NCBI RefSeq assembly: GCF_000262545.1 | Contig: NZ_JH660660.1 | Coordinates: forward strand, 892,975-956,974 | Direction: 5' to 3' | Length of the DNA: 64,000 nucleotides | DNA from: Prevotella bivia DSM 20514 | GTDB lineage: Bacteria; Bacteroidota; Bacteroidia; Bacteroidales; Bacteroidaceae | Shown: positions 24,665-33,465 of the stretch, piece by piece | Position numbering within the stretch: position 1 is the first letter of the stretch | How the letters are laid out: every line of letters starts with the position of its first letter | Translations under genes and position numbers: made by a program | Notes under the pieces: model-generated | What the model was told of the DNA's origin: nothing | Seen by the model: only the letters and a program-made list of their open reading frames with translations | The model's database searches: none

Positions 24665-27358
24665 TTATCTATACGAAGAACAAACCAAATCGACCACATT
24701 ACTAGTGAAATCGTTTCTCTTCATTAAGTCTTCTATGTTGATGTGCATTCTGTAACGCCAATAATGCTTAGGGTTAGCAGGGATGTTTATGCGTTCAGCG
24801 TTGGGATCTTCTAAGCGCAATTGTTCGTCAATGCTCATCCAGTCTTGTATACCTAAGATGCAAAGCATTGAAGGCGAGTTAAGATGACGACTCACAATGT
24901 CGCGTGCTAACCACCCCGGTAATGGGTGAGGAGCTGGCCCTCCTTGTTGTAGCATACTATTAAAATAAGCCTGAGCACGATCCCAATCCTCGTCCCACCA
25001 TTGTCTAAGTGTTGCCATATCATGAGTAGAAATGGTGCAAACACTGCGATATGGGTTTTGTGCTAAATAGCCGAAGCGCACTTTTGGATCCTTGGGCATA
25101 CTTTGAATTTCTAGGCTTAACACTTTCAATTCGTTCATAACCCATGCCACACAATCAGGGATCATGCCTAAGTCTTCGGCACATACCAACATTCTTGTGG
25201 CATTGATAAGCTTAGGGAGCTTTTTCATCGCCTCTTGATACCAAAACTGATTGTTGCGGCGGTAATAGTAATCGTTGTAAAGACGGTTGAAGGTTGCCTT
25301 GTCATGATCGTACAAACTTTCGTAAATCAATGACAATTGAGCTGTGATGCGTGGGTGGAACAAGTGCCAATTCTTATGATCACGCACAAAGAGGACATTG
25401 CTGATTAAGGCGTAAAGTCCCTCACGTATCCAGTTGTCCGTAGGGGTATTCTTGCCTTCGAAAGCAGCTTCCACCTTGCGTTGTGTGTCAAACTCCTCAC
25501 GCATCTTATACCTATCGCCCCATGTACGTTCTACGTATGTGTTGCGCACATAGTTGGTATGCTCGCCAAAGATACGCTCCAAAATCCAGTCGGTAATAAA
25601 TGGTTCGGTGAAAAATTCTTCTTGCCATTGCAAGCCATAGCCCTCTACCTCCTCACGACTCATACCTAACGATGGCGAGAACTGTCCTAACAAACCGTGA
25701 ACAGAATTAACGGGTATTTCCCAAATGCGGAAAAAGCCCAACACGTGGTCGATGCGATAAGCATCAAAATACTTCGACATATTTTGGAAGCGACGTACCC
25801 ACCAGCGGCAATCGTCCTTTACCATCTCGTCCCAATTGTAGGTAGGGAATCCCCAATTCTGACCATTTACAGAGAAATCATCGGGTGGAGCACCAGCTTG
25901 TCCATTGAGATTGAAATAGCGAGGTTCTGCCCAAACATCACAACCATAGCGGTTTACACCGATAGGAATATCGCCTTTTAAGATAACATGGTGTGCTTGT
26001 GCATAGGTATGTACAGCCTTTAGTTGTGAACTCAATATAAATTGTACATAATAGTAGAAAGCCACTTCCTCGAAAGCCTTTTCTTTTGGTGAGCTTAAAG
26101 CCTGACGATCGGCTTCGTTCCACTGCTGGTTAGTACCCCATGTAGAGAAATCTGCTGTACCAAATTTTTCTCTTAACAAGCAGTATTGCGCATAAGGTAC
26201 CAACCAACTCTCTTCCTCTTTGAAGAATTTCTTAAACGCTGCACTCCCTAAAACCTTCTTACCTTCTTGCTCAAATATATCTTGTAGGTAAGCTGTTTTT
26301 GCTTCGTTTACACGTTCATAATCAATCTGTGTAAGCGCATTTAGCTCCTTACGCAACACTTCATAGTGCTTCTTTTTCTTTGTGTCCTTGATAGCTGGGA
26401 GCAAAGTAAGATCGACATACTGTGGGTGGAGTGCAAAGATAGAGATACACGAATAGGGGTATGAGTCCGTCCATGTATGGGTAATGGTGGTATCATTGAT
26501 AGGCAAAATTTGCAACGCACGTTGCTTGGTAAGGCTCACCCAGTCGATCATTTTCTTTAAATCACCAAAGTCGCCCACACCGAAACTATCCTCCGATCGT
26601 AGTGAGAATACTGGTACTAATGTGCCTGCCACACGCACAGGAGGCATAGCAAACGCAGCTTCGTCTAGCTCCATAGCAATGGCGTTGCCCTCTTCCATTG
26701 CTATAATTTCTATTGTTCGGTTATCACGGCTTTCCCAAAGCGGTGTATACTCTTTCTCGTCATTGCTTATAAAGAGTTTGAAATCGATTGTGCCAGGAAG
26801 CAAGCTTGTAGCATCAATATCAATGCTCCACTCGTTAGTATTGTGTTGCACCATAGGCAAAGCCCGCTTAGTGTTCCATGCTCCGAGCAAAATATGCGAT
26901 CCCGAAAGCATCAGTTTGTCCCCCGTGCCAAGCTGTGGTGCGCGTACTTTAAGCGTTATTGTTTTGTTATATCTTTGATTGGGCACTTTTTCTTGCGCCT
27001 TGTTAAAGACACTATCGGTGATGGCTGAGCTGTATAAAAAAGCATTTTCAGGAATATTGTTCCAATGGTCGTAAATGTGATAAGCATTAGCATTCTCCGC
27101 ACTAAACGTGATGCGATGTAGCAATACCGACCATTCGCGGCGTGTTTCCCTTTCGCCCTCTTCTATACTGTAGAAGTATTCTAGGCTAGTGCCAGGCTTT
27201 ACTTCTTTATTAATTTCCACTCCCCAGTGATAACCATCTGTGGTGTGCATTCTGTAGCGAGCCGTTTCCACCTCACCTTTGTGTATATTGGTAACAAGGT
27301 TGAGAATGAGATCTTGCCCATAAAATGTGCTGTACTCAATGTTAAACTGTATGTTCAT
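24665..27358 (-). CDS. malQ: 4-alpha-glucanotransferase with two N-terminal CBM20 domains
   Basis: An 897-residue GH77 enzyme. Two starch-binding CBM20-like domains (about 1-110 and 130-240) precede the catalytic domain. Conserved GH77 signatures are DSYPYSCISIFALHPQYVDL, the nucleophile region DAYRIDHVLGFFRIWEIP, CAEDLGMIP (acid/base) and STHDMATLR. No signal peptide is seen, so it is cytoplasmic and disproportionates imported maltodextrins, like the plant DPE2 and Bacteroidetes MalQ architecture. The gap to the upstream transporter gene (274 bases) is filled by a 22-bp-period repeat array, and no TAnnTTTG promoter was found there. Confidence 0.94.
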   Translation of the reverse strand: MNIQFNIEYSTFYGQDLILNLVTNIHKGEVETARYRMHTTDGYHWGVEINKEVKPGTSLEYFYSIEEGERETRREWSVLLHRITFSAENANAYHIYDHWNNIPENAFLYSSAITDSVFNKAQEKVPNQRYNKTITLKVRAPQLGTGDKLMLSGSHILLGAWNTKRALPMVQHNTNEWSIDIDATSLLPGTIDFKLFISNDEKEYTPLWESRDNRTIEIIAMEEGNAIAMELDEAAFAMPPVRVAGTLVPVFSLRSEDSFGVGDFGDLKKMIDWVSLTKQRALQILPINDTTITHTWTDSYPYSCISIFALHPQYVDLTLLPAIKDTKKKKHYEVLRKELNALTQIDYERVNEAKTAYLQDIFEQEGKKVLGSAAFKKFFKEEESWLVPYAQYCLLREKFGTADFSTWGTNQQWNEADRQALSSPKEKAFEEVAFYYYVQFILSSQLKAVHTYAQAHHVILKGDIPIGVNRYGCDVWAEPRYFNLNGQAGAPPDDFSVNGQNWGFPTYNWDEMVKDDCRWWVRRFQNMSKYFDAYRIDHVLGFFRIWEIPVNSVHGLLGQFSPSLGMSREEVEGYGLQWQEEFFTEPFITDWILERIFGEHTNYVRNTYVERTWGDRYKMREEFDTQRKVEAAFEGKNTPTDNWIREGLYALISNVLFVRDHKNWHLFHPRITAQLSLIYESLYDHDKATFNRLYNDYYYRRNNQFWYQEAMKKLPKLINATRMLVCAEDLGMIPDCVAWVMNELKVLSLEIQSMPKDPKVRFGYLAQNPYRSVCTISTHDMATLRQWWDEDWDRAQAYFNSMLQQGGPAPHPLPGWLARDIVSRHLNSPSMLCILGIQDWMSIDEQLRLEDPNAERINIPANPKHYWRYRMHINIEDLMKRNDFTSNVVDLVCSSYR

Positions 27359-27439
27359 ATATCATTTTGGCTTGCGCCTTTAGTTTTTATGCTTGTTAGA
27401 AATATTGGTTTTATACTGAAAACTTATTGATTGATGTTG

Positions 27440-27633
27440 TAGAATATGACCTTTAACTTGGTAAAACCATACCTTTTAACTATCAAAAGATGATGTTTTG
27501 GATAGAAAAATAATTTATTTTTAATTCGTTTTTAATTTATTTTTAATCCGTTTTTAATTTATTTTTCTGCTCAAAACATAAGTTTTTATCGTTTAAAAGT
27601 TTACCTTTTGCTGTATGAAAGATTACGTTTTAT
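27440..27633. repeat. 22-bp-period palindromic repeat array B, about nine units
   Basis: Units begin at 27440, 27462, 27484, 27506, 27528, 27550, 27572, 27594 and 27616, all exactly 22 bp apart. Each has the layout A-run, about 8 bases, T-run, then a 4-bp spacer. The clearest are CAAAAGATGATGTTTTGG (27484) and TAAAAGTTTACCTTTTGC (27594). The three middle units are T-rich degenerate forms that make a visible 22-bp direct repeat (27512-27566). It fills the gap between the transporter gene and malQ. Confidence 0.75.
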
Positions 27634-28967
27634 TAAACAGTTGCTATTTCTTTGCGCTCCTTGATGATGCTAACACACAGCGCACCAGCGATTAAAGCCA
27701 CTCCGGCAAGGATCATCATACTACTCTGAACCGATCCTACGATAGATAGCAGGACACCTCCCATAAGTGCAGCCACGATTTGTGGAATGCAGATAGTACC
27801 GTTGAAAAGTCCTAAGTAAGCACCCATGTGTCCGTATCCCTCTAAAGCATTGGTTACGAAAGTGAAAGGCATTGCAAGTATAGCCGCCCATGCACAACCA
27901 ATGAGTACAAAAGGTACGAACATCATATATTGGTCATGAACGAAAGCTGTCATAATAAAGCCTGCGGCTCCAATTAATAGCGAAAGTGCGTATGCCATTT
28001 TGCGACTCTTAAATTGGGGCAAAACGATAGCCCAAACTACCGACCCAATGGATTGAACGGCAAAGAGTACGCCCACCCAATTGCCTGCTTCTTGATACCC
28101 AATAGTACTAGTGGCGTTGTGGGCTAGCATATCTACGCCCCAGCAATTAGCAGCTACAGTGCCGTTGGTATAAGTCCACATATACATAAAGGCAAACCAA
28201 CTGAAGAACTGTACCAAGCCCACTTTCCAGAAAGTAGCAGGTGCTTTCTTTAATAATGTAATCCAACCCACGCTTTCTTCCTTCTTCTCTGAATTAAGAT
28301 TGTGGTATTCGGCATATTCTTTTGGAGGCATTTCCTTAACCTTTGACGTTGTATAGATGACACAGAGGATGAGGATAGCAGCACCAATGTAGAAGGAATA
28401 AACTACAGAGTCGGGGACGATACCTGAAGGAGCAGTGTTGGCAATGCCAATGAAAGTAAAGAAGAAGGGGAACACAAAGCCCACTATCGAGCCTGCATTG
28501 CAAAGGAAGCTCTGAATGGAATAAGCCAAGCCCTTTTGCTCCTCGTTTACCATATCGCCCACTAACATCTTGAAAGGCTGCATTGCCATGTTAATGCTAG
28601 TGTCGAGAAACATCAAGGAAATGAGTCCGAACACCATAGCTGTGCTAACAGCCATTCCGAAAGAGCCAGCGTTAGGAAGCAAGCACATAACAAGAACGGC
28701 TGCTGCTGCACCCACAAATAAATAAGGTATGCGGCGCCCAAAGCGTGTCCATGTTTTGTCGGAAAGTATTCCCACAATAGGTTGAACAAGGATACCCATG
28801 AGTGGGGGAAGTATCCAGAAATAACTGAGGTTATGAGGGTCGGCACCTAGTGTTGCAAAGATGCGTGAAATGTTAGCACTCTGAAGCGCGTAAGCTATCT
28901 GCACTCCAAAGAAACCAAAGCTAAGGTTCCATAATTGCCAAAAGCTAAGATTGGGTTTTTGCTTCAT
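27633..28967 (-). CDS. MFS sugar transporter (SLC45-like, maltose/maltodextrin)
   Basis: A 444-residue protein with about 12 transmembrane helices and no signal peptide. The N-terminus FWQLWNLSFGFFGVQIAYALQSANISRIF and the DKTWTRFGRRIPYLFVGA loop (an RxGRR-type motif after helix 2) match the SLC45/GPH-like sugar porters found in Bacteroidetes starch loci. It should carry maltose or short maltodextrins across the inner membrane, probably with a cation. It is placed upstream of malQ-pulA-susA and downstream of the LacI-type regulator, all on the minus strand. Confidence 0.88.
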   Translation of the reverse strand: MKQKPNLSFWQLWNLSFGFFGVQIAYALQSANISRIFATLGADPHNLSYFWILPPLMGILVQPIVGILSDKTWTRFGRRIPYLFVGAAAAVLVMCLLPNAGSFGMAVSTAMVFGLISLMFLDTSINMAMQPFKMLVGDMVNEEQKGLAYSIQSFLCNAGSIVGFVFPFFFTFIGIANTAPSGIVPDSVVYSFYIGAAILILCVIYTTSKVKEMPPKEYAEYHNLNSEKKEESVGWITLLKKAPATFWKVGLVQFFSWFAFMYMWTYTNGTVAANCWGVDMLAHNATSTIGYQEAGNWVGVLFAVQSIGSVVWAIVLPQFKSRKMAYALSLLIGAAGFIMTAFVHDQYMMFVPFVLIGCAWAAILAMPFTFVTNALEGYGHMGAYLGLFNGTICIPQIVAALMGGVLLSIVGSVQSSMMILAGVALIAGALCVSIIKERKEIATV

Positions 28968-29073
28968 GATTATTTTATTTATCTTGATAGTTAGTTTGTT
29001 ATTTGTCTTGACGATTTTATTTTTCTGTTCGGAGCTTTTTCTGCTTGTAGTATACTCTCTTTATGGCGTTTCT

Positions 29074-30105
29074 TCAAGCTTTTTTTGTTGTCCCTCGAAG
29101 TATTAAGCGGGTACGCACAATTCGCTTTTCTATCTTATTTTTCGGTGTAATCCCTTCCACCTTATCTATTAAGATATTAGTAGCCTCTTCGCCCACTTTG
29201 TGCCCACGTTGCTCCACAGTGGTAAGCATAGGGTCGCAAGCCGTTGCTCGCTGTCCATTGGTGAAACCACAAATGGAAATATCTTCGGGTACTTTATAGC
29301 CCATTCGTTTGCACGCATAGAGAATGCCGATAGCGGTATCATCGTTGACTGCAAAGAAGGCATCTGGTGGTGTGGGGTACTGCATAAGGACAGGCGTGAT
29401 GGCTTCGGCATCTTCTCGATTGTCGCATCGTTGGATAAGGCTTTCTTCAAGCGTAAAACCATGTTTGCGCAGAGCGTCATGGTAGCCATTATAACGGTTT
29501 TTGCCTATCTCTAAATCGACAGCTGTCCCATAATAAGCTATGTGTTTACAGCCTGTTTCTATTAAATGGGTTACAGCATTGAAAGCCCCTATATAGTCGT
29601 CTACTACCACACGGCTAGCATCAATACTAGTGCTAATACGATCGAAAAAGACGAGTGGAATGCCCTTTGTTTGTAATGCTTTAAAGTGATTGGCGTTGGT
29701 GGTGTGCTTCGATTGTGATACAATCACACCACAAACCTGTGCCTTTATAAACGATTGGCAAATCTTTACCTCGCGCTCAAAGTCTTCATTGCTCTGTGCC
29801 ACCATAAGCTGGTAGCCACGTGCAAAGGCAGTGTCTTCGATGCCAGAAAGGATAGAGGAAAAATAATAATGTGTAAACTGAGGCAGAATTACCCCTATTA
29901 CTTTAAAAGGTTGCACCTTACTTCTACGCAGGCTCTCTGCTAAAATATTAGGTGTGAAGTTATGCTCTTCGGCATACCGTCTTATTTGTTCGCGCTTTTC
30001 TGGCGATATACGCGGATTGTCTTGCAAAGCACGCGACACCGTAGCCACGGAAACCCCGAGGCTTTTCGCTATATCTTTCATTGTGATTTTAGCTGTTTCG
30101 TCCAT
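29074..30105 (-). CDS. LacI family transcriptional regulator
   Basis: The 343-residue protein has the LacI helix-turn-helix at its N-terminus (TMKDIAKSLGVSVATVSRALQDNP, residues 8-32), the hinge region SLRRSK, and a periplasmic-binding-protein-like effector domain (about 65-335). Its position between the starch transport/enzyme genes and the divergent susC, together with the LacI-type palindrome at 30210-30221, suggests that it controls the locus in response to maltose or a derived sugar. That is inference. A classical Bacteroides SusR is not present next to this locus. Confidence 0.93.
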   Translation of the reverse strand: MDETAKITMKDIAKSLGVSVATVSRALQDNPRISPEKREQIRRYAEEHNFTPNILAESLRRSKVQPFKVIGVILPQFTHYYFSSILSGIEDTAFARGYQLMVAQSNEDFEREVKICQSFIKAQVCGVIVSQSKHTTNANHFKALQTKGIPLVFFDRISTSIDASRVVVDDYIGAFNAVTHLIETGCKHIAYYGTAVDLEIGKNRYNGYHDALRKHGFTLEESLIQRCDNREDAEAITPVLMQYPTPPDAFFAVNDDTAIGILYACKRMGYKVPEDISICGFTNGQRATACDPMLTTVEQRGHKVGEEATNILIDKVEGITPKNKIEKRIVRTRLILRGTTKKA

Positions 30106-30145
30106 ACGTTTTTATGTTATTTAGTGCTTTGTCTTAATGACATGA

Positions 30146-30153
30146 CAAAAATA
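30146..30153 (-). promoter_or_regulatory. Candidate -7 element of the LacI-type regulator gene
   Basis: Minus-strand TATTTTTG, a TAnnTTTG match, 40 bases before the start codon. No clear -33 element. Confidence 0.4.
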
Positions 30154-30208
30154 CATAAATTAGTTATAGGCATTGACGCATATCAATTGCTTTATTAAAA
30201 ATTAACGA

Positions 30209-30222
30209 TGCAAACGTTTGCG
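30209..30222. promoter_or_regulatory. LacI-type operator palindrome
   Basis: GCAAACGTTTGC (30210-30221) is a perfect 12-bp palindrome with a central CG, the classic form of LacI/GalR-family operators. It lies between the divergent regulator gene and susC, 56 bases before the susC -7 element, and the regulator encoded next to it is the obvious ligand. Confidence 0.75.
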
Positions 30223-30277
30223 CAGATAAAACACAAAATAAACAAATGAAAATGAATACTAATATAAACTCGTTGTA

Positions 30278-30285
30278 TATCTTTG
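30278..30285 (+). promoter_or_regulatory. Promoter -7 element of susC
   Basis: TATCTTTG, a perfect TAnnTTTG match, about 100 bases before the susC start codon. The -33 region is poor, which fits a regulated promoter needing an activator. Confidence 0.6.
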
Positions 30286-30386
30286 CATTGTGAATACATC
30301 ACTTGTGATGTGTTTGCATACTACAACCTTCGAGTAAAAGTATTACTACAAATAAAATAAATAACAATTAACTTAAAGTCAACAAG

Positions 30387-33300
30387 ATGAAAAAGGGTAA
30401 GTTTAACTTTCCTAGTAGACTAGCCTCCCTGACCGTAGGGTTGGTTATTTCTGCTAGCGCTTTTGCGCAATCAACTATCAAAGGACATGTAAAGGATTCT
30501 ACGGGTGAGCCAGTAATTGGGGCATCAATTCTTGTAGATGGTACTACTACTGGTACTACCACTGACCTTGATGGTAACTTTGTTTTGAACGTGGCACCCG
30601 GTACTCCCCTAACGATTTCTTACATTGGTTTTGCAAAGCAACATGTAAATGCTACTGACGGACTAGTGCTTGTAATGAAGGAAGATCAAGCTAAACAAAT
30701 GAACGAAGTAGTCGTTATTGGTTATGGTGCTGTAAAAAAGAGCGACTTAACTGGTTCGGTTGCTGCGTTAAAGCCAGATACTAAAAACAAGGGTCTTGTG
30801 GTTAACCCACAAGATATGTTAGCTGGTAAGGTAGCAGGTGTGAGCGTTATTAGCGATGGTGGTGCTCCGGGTAGCGGTGCTAACATCCGAGTTCGTGGTG
30901 GATCTTCACTGAATGCTTCTAACAATCCATTGATTGTAATCGATGGTGTGGCAATGGATCAGACGGGTATTAAGGGTGTAAGCAATCCGCTCTCATTGGT
31001 AAACCCACAGGATATTGAGTCTTTCAATGTTTTAAAAGATGCTTCTGCAACAGCTATCTACGGTTCTCGTGGTTCTAATGGTGTTATCATTATTACAACA
31101 AAGAAAGGTCGTAAGGGCTTGAATATTCAGTATAATGGTAGCTTAACAGTTAGTACAAAGGTAAAAAATATTGAAGTTATGGACGGTGATCAGTTCCGTA
31201 GCTTTGTAACTAATTTGTTTGGTGAAAAGAGCGAAGCTGTTTCTAAGTTGGGTAATGCTAATACAAACTGGCAAGACGAGATAACTCGTACCGCTGTAAG
31301 TACTGATCATAATATCGCTGTTTCAGGTATGGCAAGCTCATGGTTGCCTTATCGTGTCAGCGTTGGATATACCAATCAGCAGGGTATTATCAAGACTTCT
31401 AGTTTTGAACGTTTTACTGGTGCTGTAAACTTAAACCCATCTTTTCTTGATAATCATTTGAAGGTGAACTTGAATGCTAAAGGTATGTGGACAAGAAACC
31501 GTTTTGCAGACGGTCAGGCTATTAGTGCTGCTCGTGCATTCGATCCAACACAACCTATTATGGCAGATGGCTATGAAAACTTTGGAGGATACTTCCAATG
31601 GTTAGATGGCGGTGATGCTTTACATGATAAAACATGGCCAATGACTTATTACTCTTTGGCTCCTAAAAACCCTATGTCTATCCTTAATCTAAAGAACGAT
31701 CGTTCGATAAGTCGCGACTTCTTAGGTAGTGCAGACATTGATTATAAGGTACATGGTTTTGAAGACTTGCGCTTACACTTAACAGCTGGTATTGATGTGG
31801 CTAGTGGTAAGCAGTGGACAGATGTTGATCCTCACTCTCCTATGGCTATTTACTATGGTTCTCATGGTTGGGAAACACAGCTAAAGCGCAACTCACAGTT
31901 GTCTATGTATGCTCAGTATTTCCACGATTTCAATGATAAGCTAAAGCAGCACTTTGATATTATGGGTGGTTATGAGTGGTCGCACTTCTGGCATAACACA
32001 CACAATCGCTATTGTGGTTATTACCCTTCAACCAACAATGATCCAAAATTGGCTGGTACAGAATATAAGCGAACATTCTATGATTATGCAACAGAAAACT
32101 ATTTAGTATCATTCTTCGGACGTGCTAACTACTCTCTCTTGGACGGTCGTTATATGTTTACAGCTACTGTTCGTGACGATGGTTCTTCTCGTTTCAAGAA
32201 ACACTGGGCTATGTTCCCATCGTTTGCTTTCGCTTGGAGAGTAAAGGACGAAGCTTTCTTGCAAAAAGCTGAATGGTTGTCTGACTTGAAACTTCGCCTA
32301 TCTTGGGGTAAGACTGGTCAGCAGGAAGGTATTGGCGATTACAATTACTTTACAAGCTATAGTATGAATACAGGTAGCGAATCTCTTTATCCTATCGCTG
32401 GTGATGGCTCATTGGCACGCCCAGTGGCAATTAATGAAGACTTGGTTTGGGAGAAAACAACCTCTTATAATGTAGGTATTGATTGGGGTATTAAGCGTCA
32501 GCACCTAACAGGTACTATCGACTGGTATTATCGCAAAACCTCTGATATGCTAAATAATACTGCTGTGGCAGCTATGCAAAACTTCAAAAATATGATTTTG
32601 AAGAACATTGGTTCTATGACAAATAGCGGTATTGAAGCAAGTATCCACTGGTTGGCTGTAAGTCAAAAGGATTTCAACTGGACAATGGATTATAATATTA
32701 CTTATAATCATAACGAAATAACAAGTTTGGCAAGTAGTGATGATCCTAATTACTTTGTTCCTACAGGTGGTATTTCTGCAGGTATAGGTGGTAATGCACA
32801 AGCACAACATGTGGGTAATGCCGTTAATTCTTTCCATGTTTTCCAACAAGCATACGATGAAGCAGGTAAGCCCCTAGAAGGTGTAGTTGTAGATCGTAAT
32901 AAGGATGGTAAGATAACCGATGAGGACAAGTATTACTATAAATCTCCAGCAGCTCCTGTAACAATGGGCTTTGCTACACGTGCAGAATATAAGAATTGGG
33001 ACTTTGGTTTCGCTCTTCGTGCAAATATTGGTAACTATGTATATGCTGATGTGTTCGCAAATGCACAGAACGTAAGCTCAAACGAAATCTTTAGAGATAA
33101 GAAGGCACTTGTTAACCGTCCTATTTATAACCTCGCTAATAGTTGGCAAACAACAGATACTAAGGGACTTCTTTCTGATCGTTGGGTGCAGAACGCTTCT
33201 TTCCTAAAGATGGACAACCTAACCGTAGGCTACTCTTTTGCTAATCTCTTTAAGGGTAGCAACTATAAGGGGGCATCTGGACGTGTGTATGCTACAGTAA

Positions 33301-33419
33301 ACAATGTGTTCTGTATTACTAAGTACGATGGTATTGATCCTGAAGTATTTAATGGTATTGATAATAACCTTTATCCACGTCCTATCTCATTCATCCTTGG
33401 ATTAAACTTAAATTTCTAA
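30387..33419 (+). CDS. susC: SusC-type TonB-dependent outer-membrane transporter
   Basis: A 1010-residue SusC-family receptor with a signal peptide (1-28, ending SASAFAQ). A carboxypeptidase-regulatory-like domain follows (about 30-110: TIKGHVKDSTGEPVIGASILVDGTTTGT), then the plug domain (about 112-235: VVIGYGAVKKSDLTGSV, and SFNVLKDASATAIYGSRGSNGVIIITTKKG) and a 22-strand barrel to the C-terminal phenylalanine. It imports starch oligosaccharides with SusD as its lid. susD follows after 46 bases. Assignment to starch comes from the neighbouring amylase and SusE genes. Confidence 0.96.
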   Translation: MKKGKFNFPSRLASLTVGLVISASAFAQSTIKGHVKDSTGEPVIGASILVDGTTTGTTTDLDGNFVLNVAPGTPLTISYIGFAKQHVNATDGLVLVMKEDQAKQMNEVVVIGYGAVKKSDLTGSVAALKPDTKNKGLVVNPQDMLAGKVAGVSVISDGGAPGSGANIRVRGGSSLNASNNPLIVIDGVAMDQTGIKGVSNPLSLVNPQDIESFNVLKDASATAIYGSRGSNGVIIITTKKGRKGLNIQYNGSLTVSTKVKNIEVMDGDQFRSFVTNLFGEKSEAVSKLGNANTNWQDEITRTAVSTDHNIAVSGMASSWLPYRVSVGYTNQQGIIKTSSFERFTGAVNLNPSFLDNHLKVNLNAKGMWTRNRFADGQAISAARAFDPTQPIMADGYENFGGYFQWLDGGDALHDKTWPMTYYSLAPKNPMSILNLKNDRSISRDFLGSADIDYKVHGFEDLRLHLTAGIDVASGKQWTDVDPHSPMAIYYGSHGWETQLKRNSQLSMYAQYFHDFNDKLKQHFDIMGGYEWSHFWHNTHNRYCGYYPSTNNDPKLAGTEYKRTFYDYATENYLVSFFGRANYSLLDGRYMFTATVRDDGSSRFKKHWAMFPSFAFAWRVKDEAFLQKAEWLSDLKLRLSWGKTGQQEGIGDYNYFTSYSMNTGSESLYPIAGDGSLARPVAINEDLVWEKTTSYNVGIDWGIKRQHLTGTIDWYYRKTSDMLNNTAVAAMQNFKNMILKNIGSMTNSGIEASIHWLAVSQKDFNWTMDYNITYNHNEITSLASSDDPNYFVPTGGISAGIGGNAQAQHVGNAVNSFHVFQQAYDEAGKPLEGVVVDRNKDGKITDEDKYYYKSPAAPVTMGFATRAEYKNWDFGFALRANIGNYVYADVFANAQNVSSNEIFRDKKALVNRPIYNLANSWQTTDTKGLLSDRWVQNASFLKMDNLTVGYSFANLFKGSNYKGASGRVYATVNNVFCITKYDGIDPEVFNGIDNNLYPRPISFILGLNLNF

Positions 33420-33465
33420 TTAACAAGAAATATAGGAAAAGATAAATCTATCAAAATATACGAAG

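Noticed and set aside
27440..27633. CRISPR array
   Set aside because: Spacers are only 4 bp, units are degenerate palindromes and no cas genes are present.
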